A stretch of 35,830 nucleotides of DNA from Desulfobacteraceae bacterium (GTDB lineage Bacteria; Desulfobacterota; Desulfobacteria; Desulfobacterales; Desulfobacteraceae): NCBI GenBank assembly GCA_004796375.1, contig QZLA01000057.1:1-35830 (forward strand), given 5' to 3'. Numbering within the stretch: position 1 is the stretch's first letter; every line of letters starts with the position of its first letter. A model generated the notes under the pieces. The model saw nothing but the letters and a program-made list of their open reading frames with translations, ran no database searches and had not been told where the DNA came from. Below are positions 9,796 to 20,027 of this stretch, in pieces. A program made the position numbers and the translations under genes.

Positions 9796-11733
9796 ATGGA
9801 AAGCCTATTTCCACTTAAGACGTTTTTTAAAAATCACGTCAAGAAAAAGCGTGACTTGGAATCCCACGATCATATAACCTCTCCAATTCTGAAAGAAAAA
9901 ATCTGCTCAACTAAAAAGGCCCTGTCAGGAATAAGATCCGGTGACCGGGTCTTCATCGGAACCGGATGTGCCACTCCCGCAACATTGACAATGGAGTTGG
10001 AGCAGCAAAAAAATGGTTTGGATGACATCAAGCTTCTTCATTTTTTTACCAAAGGTGCAATTCCCCACGAAGATGGTCAGCCCAAATCACAATTTTACCA
10101 CAAAGCATTTTTTGTTGATGAGGATATGGATGCACTGATCGATCAGGGAAGTGGAGACTATATCCCTATGTCCATCGCTCAAGTGCCTAAACTGATTAGG
10201 AATGGTGGATTTCCCATTGATGTCGCACTGATTCAAGTATCCATGCCGGACCAGTTTGGTTATGTCAGTCTCGGTGTTTCCTGTGATATCACCTTTGCAG
10301 CTGTACAGAATGCTACTACAGTCATTGCTGAAATCAATCTTCAAATGCCCAGAACTCTTGGAGAAACAATAATCTCGTTAAATCAAATAGATAAAGCCAT
10401 CATGGTTGACAGGCCGATTATGGAGCATGAATTCCCTTTTGTAGAACCAGCTGTTGTCGAAAAGATCTCCAATTATGTATCAAGGATAATTGAGGATGGA
10501 TCGACGCTTCAAGTTGGCATGGGTGCCATCCCTTCTGAAATGTTGAAACATCTGAGTGGCCCCAAAAATCTCGGTATTCATTCAGACGTCATCACCGATT
10601 CAATCATCAATCTAATCAATAACGGCATGGTTAATGGGCAGGAAAAATCGATACATAAGGGGCAGATCGTGGCCAGCTACTGTTTGGGAACTCGAAAACT
10701 TTACGAATTGATTGACAGAAATCCCATGTTTTCATTTCATCCAATTGATTATGTTGCGAATCAATCGATCATTAAGAAAAACAAGAAGTTCGTTTCGATT
10801 ACACAAGCACAGGCTGTTGATCTCATGGGGCAGGTTTGCTCAGACCAATTCAATGGAAAATTCGTTGAAGGTGTATCAGCACAACCTGATTTCATGCGCG
10901 GTGCTGCTTTTTCGAAAGAAGGTCGGCCGATTATCTGCCTGGCATCTACAACAGATGACGGAAAAAAATCCAGGATTCGACCAATTCTCGCTGAAGGCGA
11001 AGGGGTAACCATACCACGGTCAGATGTTCATTATGTTGTAACAGAGTGCGGTACTGCCTATCTATTTGGCAAATCAATTCGTGAAAAGGCACTTGCCCTT
11101 ATTGAAGTGGCTCATCCCTCATTCAGGCCCTGGCTGCTGAAAGAGGCTAAAAGATTAAAGTACCTGGGGCAGGATCAGGATCTAAAATGTAAGAGCGACG
11201 GAACAATTGAATGTCATTATCCTCATAAGGAAGACAGAAAAATCGAATTGAAAGACCGGACCCAGATTGTAATCAGGCCATCAAAAGCCAGTGATGTAAA
11301 CGGTCTCCAGGACCTTTTTTATAAATTGCCTCCAGGAGATGTCTTCACCCGTTTTTTCAGACACGTAAAGCGATTATCTGTTTCAGAAGCGGAACATTAT
11401 TGTAACGTAGATTATAAAAATGAAATGGCTTTCGTAGTAACTACAGGTGACCGTGAACGTGAGAAAATTATCGGCAGTTCATTTTATGTGCTGGATCCTT
11501 CAACTAATTTGGCAGAGGTTGCCTATATGATTCTACACGAATGGCAAGGAATGGGACTTGGAAGTGCTTTGCAGCAACGAATGGCTGAGTATGCAAAATC
11601 GAAAGGGATCAAAGGATTCAAGGCAGATATTCTCTCTGAAAACACAGCTATGGTAAAACTGGCTCATAAATGCAGTGCAAAGATTAATAGCACTCAGGAT
11701 CGTAGTGAATACCATATTGAGATGTTGTTCTAA
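9796..11733 (+). CDS. Acetyl-CoA hydrolase/CoA-transferase fused to a GNAT acetyltransferase
   Basis: A 645-residue two-part cytoplasmic protein. Residues about 30-470 belong to the acetyl-CoA hydrolase / 4-hydroxybutyrate CoA-transferase family (class I CoA-transferases): early GDRVFIGTGCATPATL, central LQVGMGAIPSEML, and late VTECGTAYLFGKSIREKALA. Residues about 488-645 form a GNAT acetyltransferase with the acetyl-CoA loop around WQGMGLGSALQQRM. This fusion is a recurrent architecture. The GNAT part may acetylate a protein lysine or another amine using CoA esters handled by the first domain; that is inference. In the family segment usually reading H-T/S-E, expected to hold the catalytic Glu, this protein has IHSD with Asp264. 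GAGGTG lies five bases before the ATG. It is monocistronic. Confidence 0.85.
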   Translation: MESLFPLKTFFKNHVKKKRDLESHDHITSPILKEKICSTKKALSGIRSGDRVFIGTGCATPATLTMELEQQKNGLDDIKLLHFFTKGAIPHEDGQPKSQFYHKAFFVDEDMDALIDQGSGDYIPMSIAQVPKLIRNGGFPIDVALIQVSMPDQFGYVSLGVSCDITFAAVQNATTVIAEINLQMPRTLGETIISLNQIDKAIMVDRPIMEHEFPFVEPAVVEKISNYVSRIIEDGSTLQVGMGAIPSEMLKHLSGPKNLGIHSDVITDSIINLINNGMVNGQEKSIHKGQIVASYCLGTRKLYELIDRNPMFSFHPIDYVANQSIIKKNKKFVSITQAQAVDLMGQVCSDQFNGKFVEGVSAQPDFMRGAAFSKEGRPIICLASTTDDGKKSRIRPILAEGEGVTIPRSDVHYVVTECGTAYLFGKSIREKALALIEVAHPSFRPWLLKEAKRLKYLGQDQDLKCKSDGTIECHYPHKEDRKIELKDRTQIVIRPSKASDVNGLQDLFYKLPPGDVFTRFFRHVKRLSVSEAEHYCNVDYKNEMAFVVTTGDREREKIIGSSFYVLDPSTNLAEVAYMILHEWQGMGLGSALQQRMAEYAKSKGIKGFKADILSENTAMVKLAHKCSAKINSTQDRSEYHIEMLF

Positions 11734-11974
11734 TAGATGATCATTTAGACTATACTCTAATCAAAAGCTTTCTCTCCATAGCGGCATTTAAATCATTACT
11801 TAGCTCTTGCCTATCATCAGTCAGCCAAAGCCATGTCAATAAAGGCGTTCCATACTACTGCCAGTGTTTGCCGATTGTTACGCGCTGCCGGCCTCTGTTC
11901 ATACCATGAGGCCTTGCCTTGATCGATTCGCTCAAATGAAAAGAGCTTTTATTATTCTGCCCCCCAGTGAATAT

Positions 11975-14221
11975 CTAATCGGTAGAATGGAGCAACAGGT
12001 GTATTGGTGCACCGATCGACTGCCCCATGAACGGCTGGGTCTCAGCGTATTCCAATGTATCTGAGCGGACTGCAAATCCGGAAGCACCGGTTTGATCGAA
12101 TGTCCGCACTTCGATATAAAAATCCGTCCCCAGGCTGACGTTATCCGGCACCTCCAGCCAGATTTCGTTGGCCTGACCAACAGAAAGCCAGGGCCCTTTG
12201 CTCCATTGAATCGGGTTGACCCGCCATATCTGACGCACCTCATGGTACATGATATCTGTCGCGTCCATACCCGTAGGATTATCCCAGCCAATAAAGGTAG
12301 CCCCGGCATCCCAGCAACCCGGGAGAATTTTTTCCAGCACCGGCTCGCCCGGCATGGATGTTCTGGACCAGTCCATTACCGATTCATTGCCGCTGTTGTC
12401 CCTAATGCTGAAAGACATGCTGACAGGTACGGGCGGCACACCGCTGAACTCAGCAGTCCACGTTTCTCCGTCCTCGCTGGTGAATGCCGTGGAGGAATTT
12501 CCATTCACCTGAACCGATAGAGAACTGGCATCGATCCCGGCCAGATCAAATGCAGACAACCGGTATCGGGTAACAAAAATATCCGGATAGGCTTCACAAC
12601 CCAGCCGGAGGTCCGGTCCCTGACCGTCAATCTGTTCTATCGGGGTGGTCCAGGTTCTTCCGACGGTTGTTTTCATCTCAACCCACTGGCCGTCTTGTAC
12701 TTCCATAAAGGGTGTTTGGGCCCCGGCACTATTCTCGTACACCTGGATGCTGCCTAAATTCCCCGCCACCCGGCTGGAACCGTCATAGTAGAGATCTATA
12801 ATCCCCCGGGGATCTCCGGACCCGCCAGCCGCCAGATCCATCATAGAATCCGGAGACCCGTTTGTTACAACCCGGTCGTACAGTTTACCAGCCTGGTCCT
12901 TGGCTATATACCGCATACCAAACCCCACCAGGCCGGACCCGGGAACCACCAGAGAAACGGCTGTTGTCACCGAAACCCGACCGACACTTTTGGCCCACTG
13001 CTCGGGGGTGCTGGGAAATCCGGCCAGTTTTTCACACAGGGTTCGGGTTAGGCTGGCCAAGGGGAGTTTACCCTGGATGGTATCCAGATTTTCAATCCCA
13101 GACCAACCGATTTTAATGGTATCTGACAGGCAGGCATTGGTATACACATCGGAAATGACCTGTAGTTTGCTGCCGTTAATAAACCGCAAAGCGATCTGGG
13201 CCCGGCTGCCCCAACCGGTTCGAAGAGTCAGTATGGCTCCCGGCCGCAGGATATCTCCCTGTTTAACCGTACCCGTACCGTCTTTCACCCGGACCACTCC
13301 CTCGACCATGATCACTTCGCAGTAAGTGCCCTTCAAGCCCCGCCGTCGAATACTGTTCTTTACATTGATCAGTAATGCTGCTTCATCACCTCCGGCGTTG
13401 ATTGAATCCATTGCCTGATCAAAGCTTGCCGGGTCCCGATAGGCGGCAACCCCGAAGATGCCCTGATCATCAGTTACTGTCTGGGTTGGTTCGAACAGGG
13501 CATTTTCGCCGGATATGGTAACATCAGCATTCTGCAGCGGTACCGTCACCATGGTGAAATCGGAATAGGCACTGGTGGGCGCCCCCTCCACACAACCCGA
13601 TGGAAATGCTGTTTCAGTGATCTGGAACCAGTGATCAATAAACCCGCCCTCCCGGTTGGCATCCACCATCTCCAAAGACTCCCACAGGCGGTATAGCGTG
13701 AATTTGACCGGGATCTCGCCTGCCAGCCACAGGGTATAATTCTGTCTGCGATAGCCGGTAGACGTATTGATAGTTGCGGTAAACTCGGCAAAGGTCTCCC
13801 CCTGGGTAGTGGTTCCGGTACTGGTGATCGTCAGGTCCATGGTTTCCAGGGTCACGCCGAGCCCCTCGATACGGACCGGCTTTGCACCCACCACATAATG
13901 GCTCAGATAGAACGGATCGATGTCTATCAGGCGAAACTGCAGGTGCAGCGTCACCTCACCACCGGCAGGATCGTAGGCCCCGGATGACAGCACCAGTACC
14001 ATATCTGACACCGGTTGCTGTTGAATGGGCAATTCCATCTTTTCGCCCAGATCGCCCCGGTGAATCACATCCTCACCGGGATCGATCACAATCATCGCAT
14101 TGGTTTCAGGGCATCCAACCTCGAGACGTTGAGCAGCCTCTGCAGTATCATAAAAACCGATAATCAGGGGGATGATTAAGAGAATAGCCATTCCAGACCA
14201 TTTCATGCGCAGAAATTCCAT
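11975..14221 (-). CDS. Secreted protein with FecR-like domain
   Basis: A 748-residue exported protein of unknown function. The start has GGAG six bases upstream. A Sec signal peptide spans about residues 1-30 (hydrophobic core MAILLIIPLIIGF, cleavage near AEAA). Around residues 300-360 a FecR-like segment is visible: VEGVVRVKDGTG, VKQGDILRPGAILTLRTG, then SRAQIALRFINGSKLQV. Outside TonB-dependent sigma regulation this domain is common in periplasmic and surface proteins of Deltaproteobacteria. The C-terminal about 200 residues look like beta-sandwich (Ig/Fn3-like) repeats. There is no FecI sigma factor or receptor nearby, so iron signalling is not supported. The gene is visibly richer in GC than its left neighbours and ends in TAG. 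Confidence 0.75.
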   Translation of the reverse strand: MEFLRMKWSGMAILLIIPLIIGFYDTAEAAQRLEVGCPETNAMIVIDPGEDVIHRGDLGEKMELPIQQQPVSDMVLVLSSGAYDPAGGEVTLHLQFRLIDIDPFYLSHYVVGAKPVRIEGLGVTLETMDLTITSTGTTTQGETFAEFTATINTSTGYRRQNYTLWLAGEIPVKFTLYRLWESLEMVDANREGGFIDHWFQITETAFPSGCVEGAPTSAYSDFTMVTVPLQNADVTISGENALFEPTQTVTDDQGIFGVAAYRDPASFDQAMDSINAGGDEAALLINVKNSIRRRGLKGTYCEVIMVEGVVRVKDGTGTVKQGDILRPGAILTLRTGWGSRAQIALRFINGSKLQVISDVYTNACLSDTIKIGWSGIENLDTIQGKLPLASLTRTLCEKLAGFPSTPEQWAKSVGRVSVTTAVSLVVPGSGLVGFGMRYIAKDQAGKLYDRVVTNGSPDSMMDLAAGGSGDPRGIIDLYYDGSSRVAGNLGSIQVYENSAGAQTPFMEVQDGQWVEMKTTVGRTWTTPIEQIDGQGPDLRLGCEAYPDIFVTRYRLSAFDLAGIDASSLSVQVNGNSSTAFTSEDGETWTAEFSGVPPVPVSMSFSIRDNSGNESVMDWSRTSMPGEPVLEKILPGCWDAGATFIGWDNPTGMDATDIMYHEVRQIWRVNPIQWSKGPWLSVGQANEIWLEVPDNVSLGTDFYIEVRTFDQTGASGFAVRSDTLEYAETQPFMGQSIGAPIHLLLHSTD

Positions 14222-14535
14222 GTCAGCTCCAGTTCTGTTTCGAACCTTTTTCTTATCAAATCAGATATATTAGGATAAATACTCAAATCATGTCAAGCCC
14301 GGGATCAGCGACAAATATTAATCTAATACTGAGTGATCAAAGCGCAGTCCTTTTTTTAGAATCCTGTCGAGAATCCAATCGATAATCCCGTAAGTCCTCA
14401 TTCAACTTTAATCATTCTAAATTTAGATCTGGCAAAATCTTTTTTATTCAGCTATTTCTCCAATAAATGCTGAACGGATATCATTCACATCGACAAGTTA
14501 CACAGATCCGTGCAATTATTTGGTCAGGTGACGCC

Positions 14536-15723
14536 ATGGCAACAAAAAAAAGAATACAAAACAGTTTCATTATCTTACTGGCAGTCTTCTACATTCTTGC
14601 AAGCCAACAGCTTTTTGCAGATCAGGATAACCTGACGGCTTTTATAAATGCTGTCTTGATTGATGGCACAGGAGCGGAACCGGTTCCCAAAATGGCAATT
14701 CTTGTAAAGGGCATTAGAATTTTTAAGGTCGGTCATGTTTCGGATATGACAATTCCTTTATCAGCCTCCAGGGTAGATCTTAAAGGTGCGACCATTCTGC
14801 CGGGCTTTTTCAACTCTCATGTGCACGCAGCCCATGATGAAAGAAAACTCAAAAGATGGTCCCGGGGCGGTGTAACCACTGTAAAAGAAATGGGTAATGC
14901 GCTTGGATCCCACACCGGACTGCGCGACCGACTGCTAAAGGATAACAGGAATGCCCGCCTCATCATTGCAGGTCCGATTGTATCCAATCCAGGAGGATAC
15001 GGTACATGGCATGTCTCGTCCCCAAAAGATGCAAAGGAAAAAATCAATGATCTCATCGACAAGGGCGTTGATTTTATAAAAATAGGTATTGAAGACCGGC
15101 AAGGACTCAAGTCATGGCCATTAATCAATGGCAAGCTTGTCAACGCTATTGTTGAAACAGCTCACAGCCGGGGAAAGTCAGTGTCATGTCACGTGACCCG
15201 CTCAAAACATCTGGTCTTGGCCCTGGATGGGGGAACCAACTCACTTGAGCACATGGTGTATGATGAACTGAGTGATTCTATGATTGAAAGAGTGGTTCAG
15301 GAGGGCGTCTTCTGGGTCCCGACGCTGGAGTTGTGGAAAAATGTATCTGAACAGTATGGAGACTGGATTCTGAGAAATGCGGTTACAAATCTTGACCGGT
15401 TTGTAAAGTCAGGAGGCAAGGTGGTCCTGGGAACTGATTTTGCCGGGTTTAATGCTGAGTTTGATCCTGGCATGCCCATCACCGAAATACTCCTGATGAA
15501 ACAGGCTTCAATGACGCCAATGCAAATCATTGTTTCTGCCACAAGGAATGCGGCCCAATTGGCAGGAGTTATAAAAGATCTGGGAACAATTGAGCCCGGT
15601 AAGATTGCTGATATGATTGTGATCAGAGGCAATCCACTAACAAACATAAAAATACTCGGTGAGGTAAAGATGGTCATTAAAAGTGGGGAAATCATTAAAA
15701 ATGAGTTTCTGGATGATCTGTAG
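14536..15723 (+). CDS. Exported amidohydrolase (imidazolonepropionase / Xaa-Pro dipeptidase-like)
   Basis: A 395-residue metal-dependent hydrolase. The frame opens at 14467, but ATG 14536 is chosen because AGGTGA lies just upstream and the protein then begins with a clean signal peptide (residues about 1-28, cleavage near LFADQ). Metal-site residues of the amidohydrolase superfamily are all visible: H95 and H97 (HVH), K182 (VDFIKIG, presumably carboxylated), H219 (SCHVT), H239 (LEHM) and D301 (GTDFAG). The C-terminal beta-sandwich closes with the GTIEPGKIADMIV motif typical of the superfamily. The predicted place of action is the periplasm. The substrate could be a cyclic amide, a prolidase-type dipeptide or an organophosphate ester; sequence alone does not decide. 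Stop is TAG. Confidence 0.88.
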   Translation: MATKKRIQNSFIILLAVFYILASQQLFADQDNLTAFINAVLIDGTGAEPVPKMAILVKGIRIFKVGHVSDMTIPLSASRVDLKGATILPGFFNSHVHAAHDERKLKRWSRGGVTTVKEMGNALGSHTGLRDRLLKDNRNARLIIAGPIVSNPGGYGTWHVSSPKDAKEKINDLIDKGVDFIKIGIEDRQGLKSWPLINGKLVNAIVETAHSRGKSVSCHVTRSKHLVLALDGGTNSLEHMVYDELSDSMIERVVQEGVFWVPTLELWKNVSEQYGDWILRNAVTNLDRFVKSGGKVVLGTDFAGFNAEFDPGMPITEILLMKQASMTPMQIIVSATRNAAQLAGVIKDLGTIEPGKIADMIVIRGNPLTNIKILGEVKMVIKSGEIIKNEFLDDL

Positions 15724-15907
15724 AAGTGACACGAATCGATTGATAAAATGAGGGTTAATTAGAACTATACCAAGTTTGAGAATTCAAGCGGATCGCCTAA
15801 ACATCATTATTCATCTTTTATAGTGATCCACGAAAAATAATAAATGATGTCAGGCAACGGATTCAAATTCATTGGTGTCTCAATGATCAAGATGTTGGAG
15901 TCGGACC

Positions 15908-18900
15908 ATGGAATATAAATTACAAGACTTAATTGATATTGAACATTTCCAAGATCTGCAGGACAGGTTGAATGCGATCTATTCATTTCCATCGTCAATC
16001 ATCGACAACGATGGAAACATCCTTACTGCAACTGCATGGCAGGAGGTCTGCACTCAGTTTCACAGGAGAAATAAAGATGCTGAGAAAGTCTGCATAAAAA
16101 GTGACCAGTACATCAAAGACCATATTCACGAAGCGAATCCTGCTGTAACTTATCATTGCCCGCATGGTCTTGTTGATAATGCTATTCCCATTATCATAGA
16201 CGGAATTCACTATGGTAATTTTTTTACGGGTCAATTTTTCTTAGAGAAACCGAATATCACTGTTTTCCGAACTCAGGCTCATAAATATGGTTTTAATGAA
16301 GAAGCTTACCTCAAAGCGGTTGAAAAAGTTCCTATCTGGACTCAAGAACAATTAGATAGTTATCTATTTTTCATAAAAGGGCTGATTTCAGTCATATCTG
16401 AGAGCGGTTTGAAAAGACTCAAGGAGATGGAGAACCGAAAGCAGATCCAAAAAAGTGAGAAACGCTACAGGTCGATCTTAAAGGCGACTATGGACGGATA
16501 TTGGTTAACGAATACAAAGGGTCAATTACTTGAGGTCAACGATGCTTATTGTCGCATGAGTGGCTACAGTGAAAGCGAACTTCTGGCTATGCGCATCCCA
16601 GAATTAGAGGTTATCGAAACTCCCGAGATGGTCGTTGAACACATGCAGAAAGTTATTGCAGCAGGATCTGACCGTTTTGAAACAAAACATCGTCGTAAAG
16701 ACGGATCGATTATTGATGTTGAAATCAGTCTTCAGTTTCGTAAAGATGAAGGCGGGCAATGTATTTGCTTCTTGCGAGATATCACGGATCGCAAGAAGGC
16801 GGAAGTAGTATTGCGAAAGAGTGAAAAGCGATTCAAACAGCTAGCGAAAACAGCGTTTGAAGCCATTGTTATCCATGACCAGGGTGTTGTTCTCGAAGCA
16901 AATGACCAATATTTCAACATGTTCGGATACGAAAGAGAAGAGTTGATTGGAAAGGAAGGAATTTCGCGCACAACAACACCGGAGTCACACAGAATTATAC
17001 AACAGCAAATTACCAAAGGCTCTTTGGGACCATATACAGCCACGGGGAAGAGAAAAGATGGGACAGTGTTCCCAATGGAACTGCGGGTACTTAACATGGA
17101 GTATGATGGTCGTGATGTCCGGGCAGTGGCGATCAGGGACCTAACTGAGCAAAAGATAGCCGAGGACGAATTACGAAAAAACGAATCCTACATGCGCAGC
17201 ATATTCCGGGCAGCTCCTGCCGGTATAGGCGTTGTCCACAATCGAATCATGTCTCAAGTGAATGATAAATTTTGTGAAATGCTGGGATATTCACAAGATG
17301 AGTTGATTGGTCAAAATTCACGGATGATCTACTTTACCGATGAAGAGTATGAACGGGTAGGAAGAGAAAAATATGAACAAATCCGGCAGTCAGGAACGGG
17401 CACCGTTGAAACTCAGATGAAGTGTAAAGACGGAAAAAAAATTGATGTTTTATTAAGTTCAACACCAATAGAAGACGATGATTTAAACGCTGGAGTTACT
17501 TTCACTACGCTTGATATTACATCAATTAAACACACTCAAACCGCGCTAAAAAATAGTGAGATGAAGTATCGAACCATGATGGAGGCAATAAAAGACCCGG
17601 TTTATATCTGTTCAGACAATTATCGAATACAATATATGAATCAAGCCATGCTTGACAGAGTCGGTCACGACGCCACTGGGGAATTATGCTATGAGGCCCT
17701 CCACGGATTTGATCGGCAGTGCCTTTGGTGCAAATATGACCATATATTTAAAAGTGGTCATACGGAAAAAAATATCGTCAGCCCTTTAGACAACAGGTCT
17801 TTCAATGTTTCAAGTACAGTTTTCGAAAATGAAACCGGATCATTGTCTAAACTATCTGTTTTCAGAGATACAACAGATTTTATAGAGTTGCAGAACCGGC
17901 TTCAACAAGCACAAAAAATGGAAGCTATCGGTAATCTTGCAGGCGGTATTGCGCATGATTTTAATAATATTTTATTCCCAATTATTGGCCGGTCAGAACT
18001 GATGATGGAGGACCTGGCGGCTGGAAGCTTGGAGCTCGAGCATGCACATGAAATTTATAAAGCCGGTCATAGAGCCAAAGGCTTGGTATCACAAATCCTG
18101 TCATTCAGCCGTCAATCTGACCAAGAAACAATGCCTATAAAGTTCCAGAGTATCTTAAAAGAGGTTCTTAAGCTTTGCCGGTCAAGCATTCCGACAAATA
18201 TCGAAATAGAGCAGGAAATATGGAAAGACTGCGGCCCAGTCCGGGGCAATGCCACGCAACTGCATCAAATTGGCTTGAACTTAATCACCAATGCATACCA
18301 TGCGGTTCAGGAAAAAAATGGTAAAATTAAAGTGGCTCTCGAAGAGATAACAATTGATCGGATTAGTTTAACTGACGCTATCACTAGCTCAGGAAAGTAT
18401 CTGCAATTTACAGTTTCCGACGATGGTGTCGGTATGACGGAGAAAGTAAAGAACAAGATATTCGAGCCTTATTTTACGACCAAAGAGCAAGGAAAGGGAA
18501 CCGGTCTTGGTCTTGCTGTTGTGTATGGAATCGTAAAGGAATATGGCGGAGAGGTCGAAGTCGAAACCAAAGTCGGATCAGGTACCACATTCAAGGTCTA
18601 TTTGCCCCTCATAAATGACGCTGAAAAAAAAGACTTAAGTGAGGTAAAAAACACATTTGAGACAGGTGATGAGCATATCCTTTTGGTTGATGACGAGGAC
18701 CCTGTAATTAGACTTGAAAAACAAATACTTGAGCGACTTGGATACAAAGTGACATCAAGGTTAAACAGCATCGAAGCCCTCGAATCATTTAAGAATGATC
18801 CGAATCAATTTGATCTTGTGATAACTGATATGTCCATGCCAAACTTGACCGGGGTCCAACTTGCAAAGGAAATGTTGTCAATCAATCCTGATACTCCAAT

Positions 18901-19057
18901 TATAATTTGTACAGGCTTCAGCGAGCGGATAAACAAAGAAAAGGCTGAGAATATTGGCGTTAAAGGTTTTTTAATGAAACCCGTTATAAAATCAGATATG
19001 GCCCAGATGGTTCGAAAAGTTCTGGATGAGTCAAAAGATTCTGATGGAACTCAATAA
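15908..19057 (+). CDS. PocR-domain, four-PAS hybrid sensor histidine kinase with receiver
   Basis: A 1049-residue cytoplasmic hybrid kinase with GGAG seven bases before the ATG. Residues about 1-170 form a PocR sensory domain (opening LQDLIDIEHFQDLQDRLNAI, later YHCPHGLVDNAIPI and GNFFTGQFF), a module tied to small-molecule sensing and common in anaerobes. Four PAS modules follow (about 180-300, 302-425, 427-548, 551-665). Kinase core: AGGIAHDFNN with H683, N-box NLITNAYHAV, GKGTGLGLAVVYGI. The receiver has DDED, phospho-Asp D974 (ITDMSMP) and MKP. The last PAS has C568, C594, C605 and C608, the same spacing as in the kinase at 5218-9513. From that PAS onward the two proteins align closely, implying duplication with exchange of input modules. 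Confidence 0.94.
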   Translation: MEYKLQDLIDIEHFQDLQDRLNAIYSFPSSIIDNDGNILTATAWQEVCTQFHRRNKDAEKVCIKSDQYIKDHIHEANPAVTYHCPHGLVDNAIPIIIDGIHYGNFFTGQFFLEKPNITVFRTQAHKYGFNEEAYLKAVEKVPIWTQEQLDSYLFFIKGLISVISESGLKRLKEMENRKQIQKSEKRYRSILKATMDGYWLTNTKGQLLEVNDAYCRMSGYSESELLAMRIPELEVIETPEMVVEHMQKVIAAGSDRFETKHRRKDGSIIDVEISLQFRKDEGGQCICFLRDITDRKKAEVVLRKSEKRFKQLAKTAFEAIVIHDQGVVLEANDQYFNMFGYEREELIGKEGISRTTTPESHRIIQQQITKGSLGPYTATGKRKDGTVFPMELRVLNMEYDGRDVRAVAIRDLTEQKIAEDELRKNESYMRSIFRAAPAGIGVVHNRIMSQVNDKFCEMLGYSQDELIGQNSRMIYFTDEEYERVGREKYEQIRQSGTGTVETQMKCKDGKKIDVLLSSTPIEDDDLNAGVTFTTLDITSIKHTQTALKNSEMKYRTMMEAIKDPVYICSDNYRIQYMNQAMLDRVGHDATGELCYEALHGFDRQCLWCKYDHIFKSGHTEKNIVSPLDNRSFNVSSTVFENETGSLSKLSVFRDTTDFIELQNRLQQAQKMEAIGNLAGGIAHDFNNILFPIIGRSELMMEDLAAGSLELEHAHEIYKAGHRAKGLVSQILSFSRQSDQETMPIKFQSILKEVLKLCRSSIPTNIEIEQEIWKDCGPVRGNATQLHQIGLNLITNAYHAVQEKNGKIKVALEEITIDRISLTDAITSSGKYLQFTVSDDGVGMTEKVKNKIFEPYFTTKEQGKGTGLGLAVVYGIVKEYGGEVEVETKVGSGTTFKVYLPLINDAEKKDLSEVKNTFETGDEHILLVDDEDPVIRLEKQILERLGYKVTSRLNSIEALESFKNDPNQFDLVITDMSMPNLTGVQLAKEMLSINPDTPIIICTGFSERINKEKAENIGVKGFLMKPVIKSDMAQMVRKVLDESKDSDGTQ

Positions 19058-19099
19058 AAAAAATGTCCATGGCCTAAAATTTTCCAATATCAGAATGAT

Positions 19100-19981
19100 C
19101 TATGCAAAAGTACACCGGCTGTCTGAACTTGGGTTCACTCCGAACTTACGGGTATATTCACGACTGAACTGGTTCGGACTTTCGTAACCGACATTCAGGG
19201 CTGCAGCAGTGACACTTTCTCCTTGGGTTGTAATTCGTCTTCGGGCCTCCAACAACCTCAACTCTTTTTGATACTGCAGGGGGGTGGATTCGGTAATCGA
19301 CTTGAAATGCTGATGAAATGAGGAGGTGCTCATCCCTACGGACCTTGCCAGTTCCGTGACGGATAGGCTGTTCATGAACTGATTTCTGATAATGGATATT
19401 GCTTTTGAAATATTACTTGCGCGGCTGTCCACCCGAAGCAACTCCCTGAGCATCCCGCCATATGGTGCCTGCAGTAACCGGAAATGAACCTCTCTAAGGA
19501 TCTGGGGGAACAGGACCAAGGCATCGATCTTGTTTTGCGATGAACTGACCAGCCTGTAAAGTGCATCGGAAAGCTCATGAGCGGTTTGATCCACTTCAAG
19601 AGAACGCGATCCACCCATCAGCAGTGCAGATTCACCAAACTCTTCATACAGGCTTCTGATGACACTTAAATCGATCCCCAAAACCAAAGCGATATAGGGT
19701 TCATCTTCTGAGGCCCGGGTAATTCTGGAAAGTACCGGCAGCTCATGACTGACGATGAGTGATTCGCCCACGCCGAACTCAACCACCCTCGCCCCCACCG
19801 TCACCTCCTTGCTCCCTTGGAGAATCAAGCAGAGAGCCGGCTCATAAAAAGTGGCTTCCAAGTCTGAGGTAATACTGGATTTGAGCAGCATAAACCGGTT
19901 CTCTTCATTCAGAACAAGCAATCCATCCTCTTTATTTTCAAGGGCTTGAAACGATGAATTAATGAGATTTTGAATTGACAT
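19100..19981 (-). CDS. AraC-family regulator with AraC_N domain (YqhC-like)
   Basis: A 293-residue transcriptional regulator. Residues about 20-175 match the AraC-type N-terminal (cupin-like) domain, with EPALCLILQGSKEVTVGARV and GVGESLIVSHELPV. Residues about 190-290 hold the two AraC helix-turn-helix motifs (SVTELARSVGMSTSSFHQHF, then SVTAAALNVGYESPNQFSRE). This subfamily includes E. coli YqhC, which activates aldehyde-reducing enzymes in response to reactive aldehydes. Here the gene is divergent from two aldo/keto reductase genes, so control of 20206-22215 is likely. The shared 224-base gap has candidate operator repeats. Ends in TAG. Confidence 0.9.
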   Translation of the reverse strand: MSIQNLINSSFQALENKEDGLLVLNEENRFMLLKSSITSDLEATFYEPALCLILQGSKEVTVGARVVEFGVGESLIVSHELPVLSRITRASEDEPYIALVLGIDLSVIRSLYEEFGESALLMGGSRSLEVDQTAHELSDALYRLVSSSQNKIDALVLFPQILREVHFRLLQAPYGGMLRELLRVDSRASNISKAISIIRNQFMNSLSVTELARSVGMSTSSFHQHFKSITESTPLQYQKELRLLEARRRITTQGESVTAAALNVGYESPNQFSREYTRKFGVNPSSDSRCTFA

Positions 19982-20027
19982 ATGATTTTACCTCCCGAAC
20001 CAAACATATAATTATGCAAATTGATTG

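Noticed and set aside
11975-14221. FecIR-TonB iron-signalling system
   Set aside because: The FecR-like segment is in a secreted protein with no membrane anchor, and no FecI sigma factor or receptor gene is nearby.
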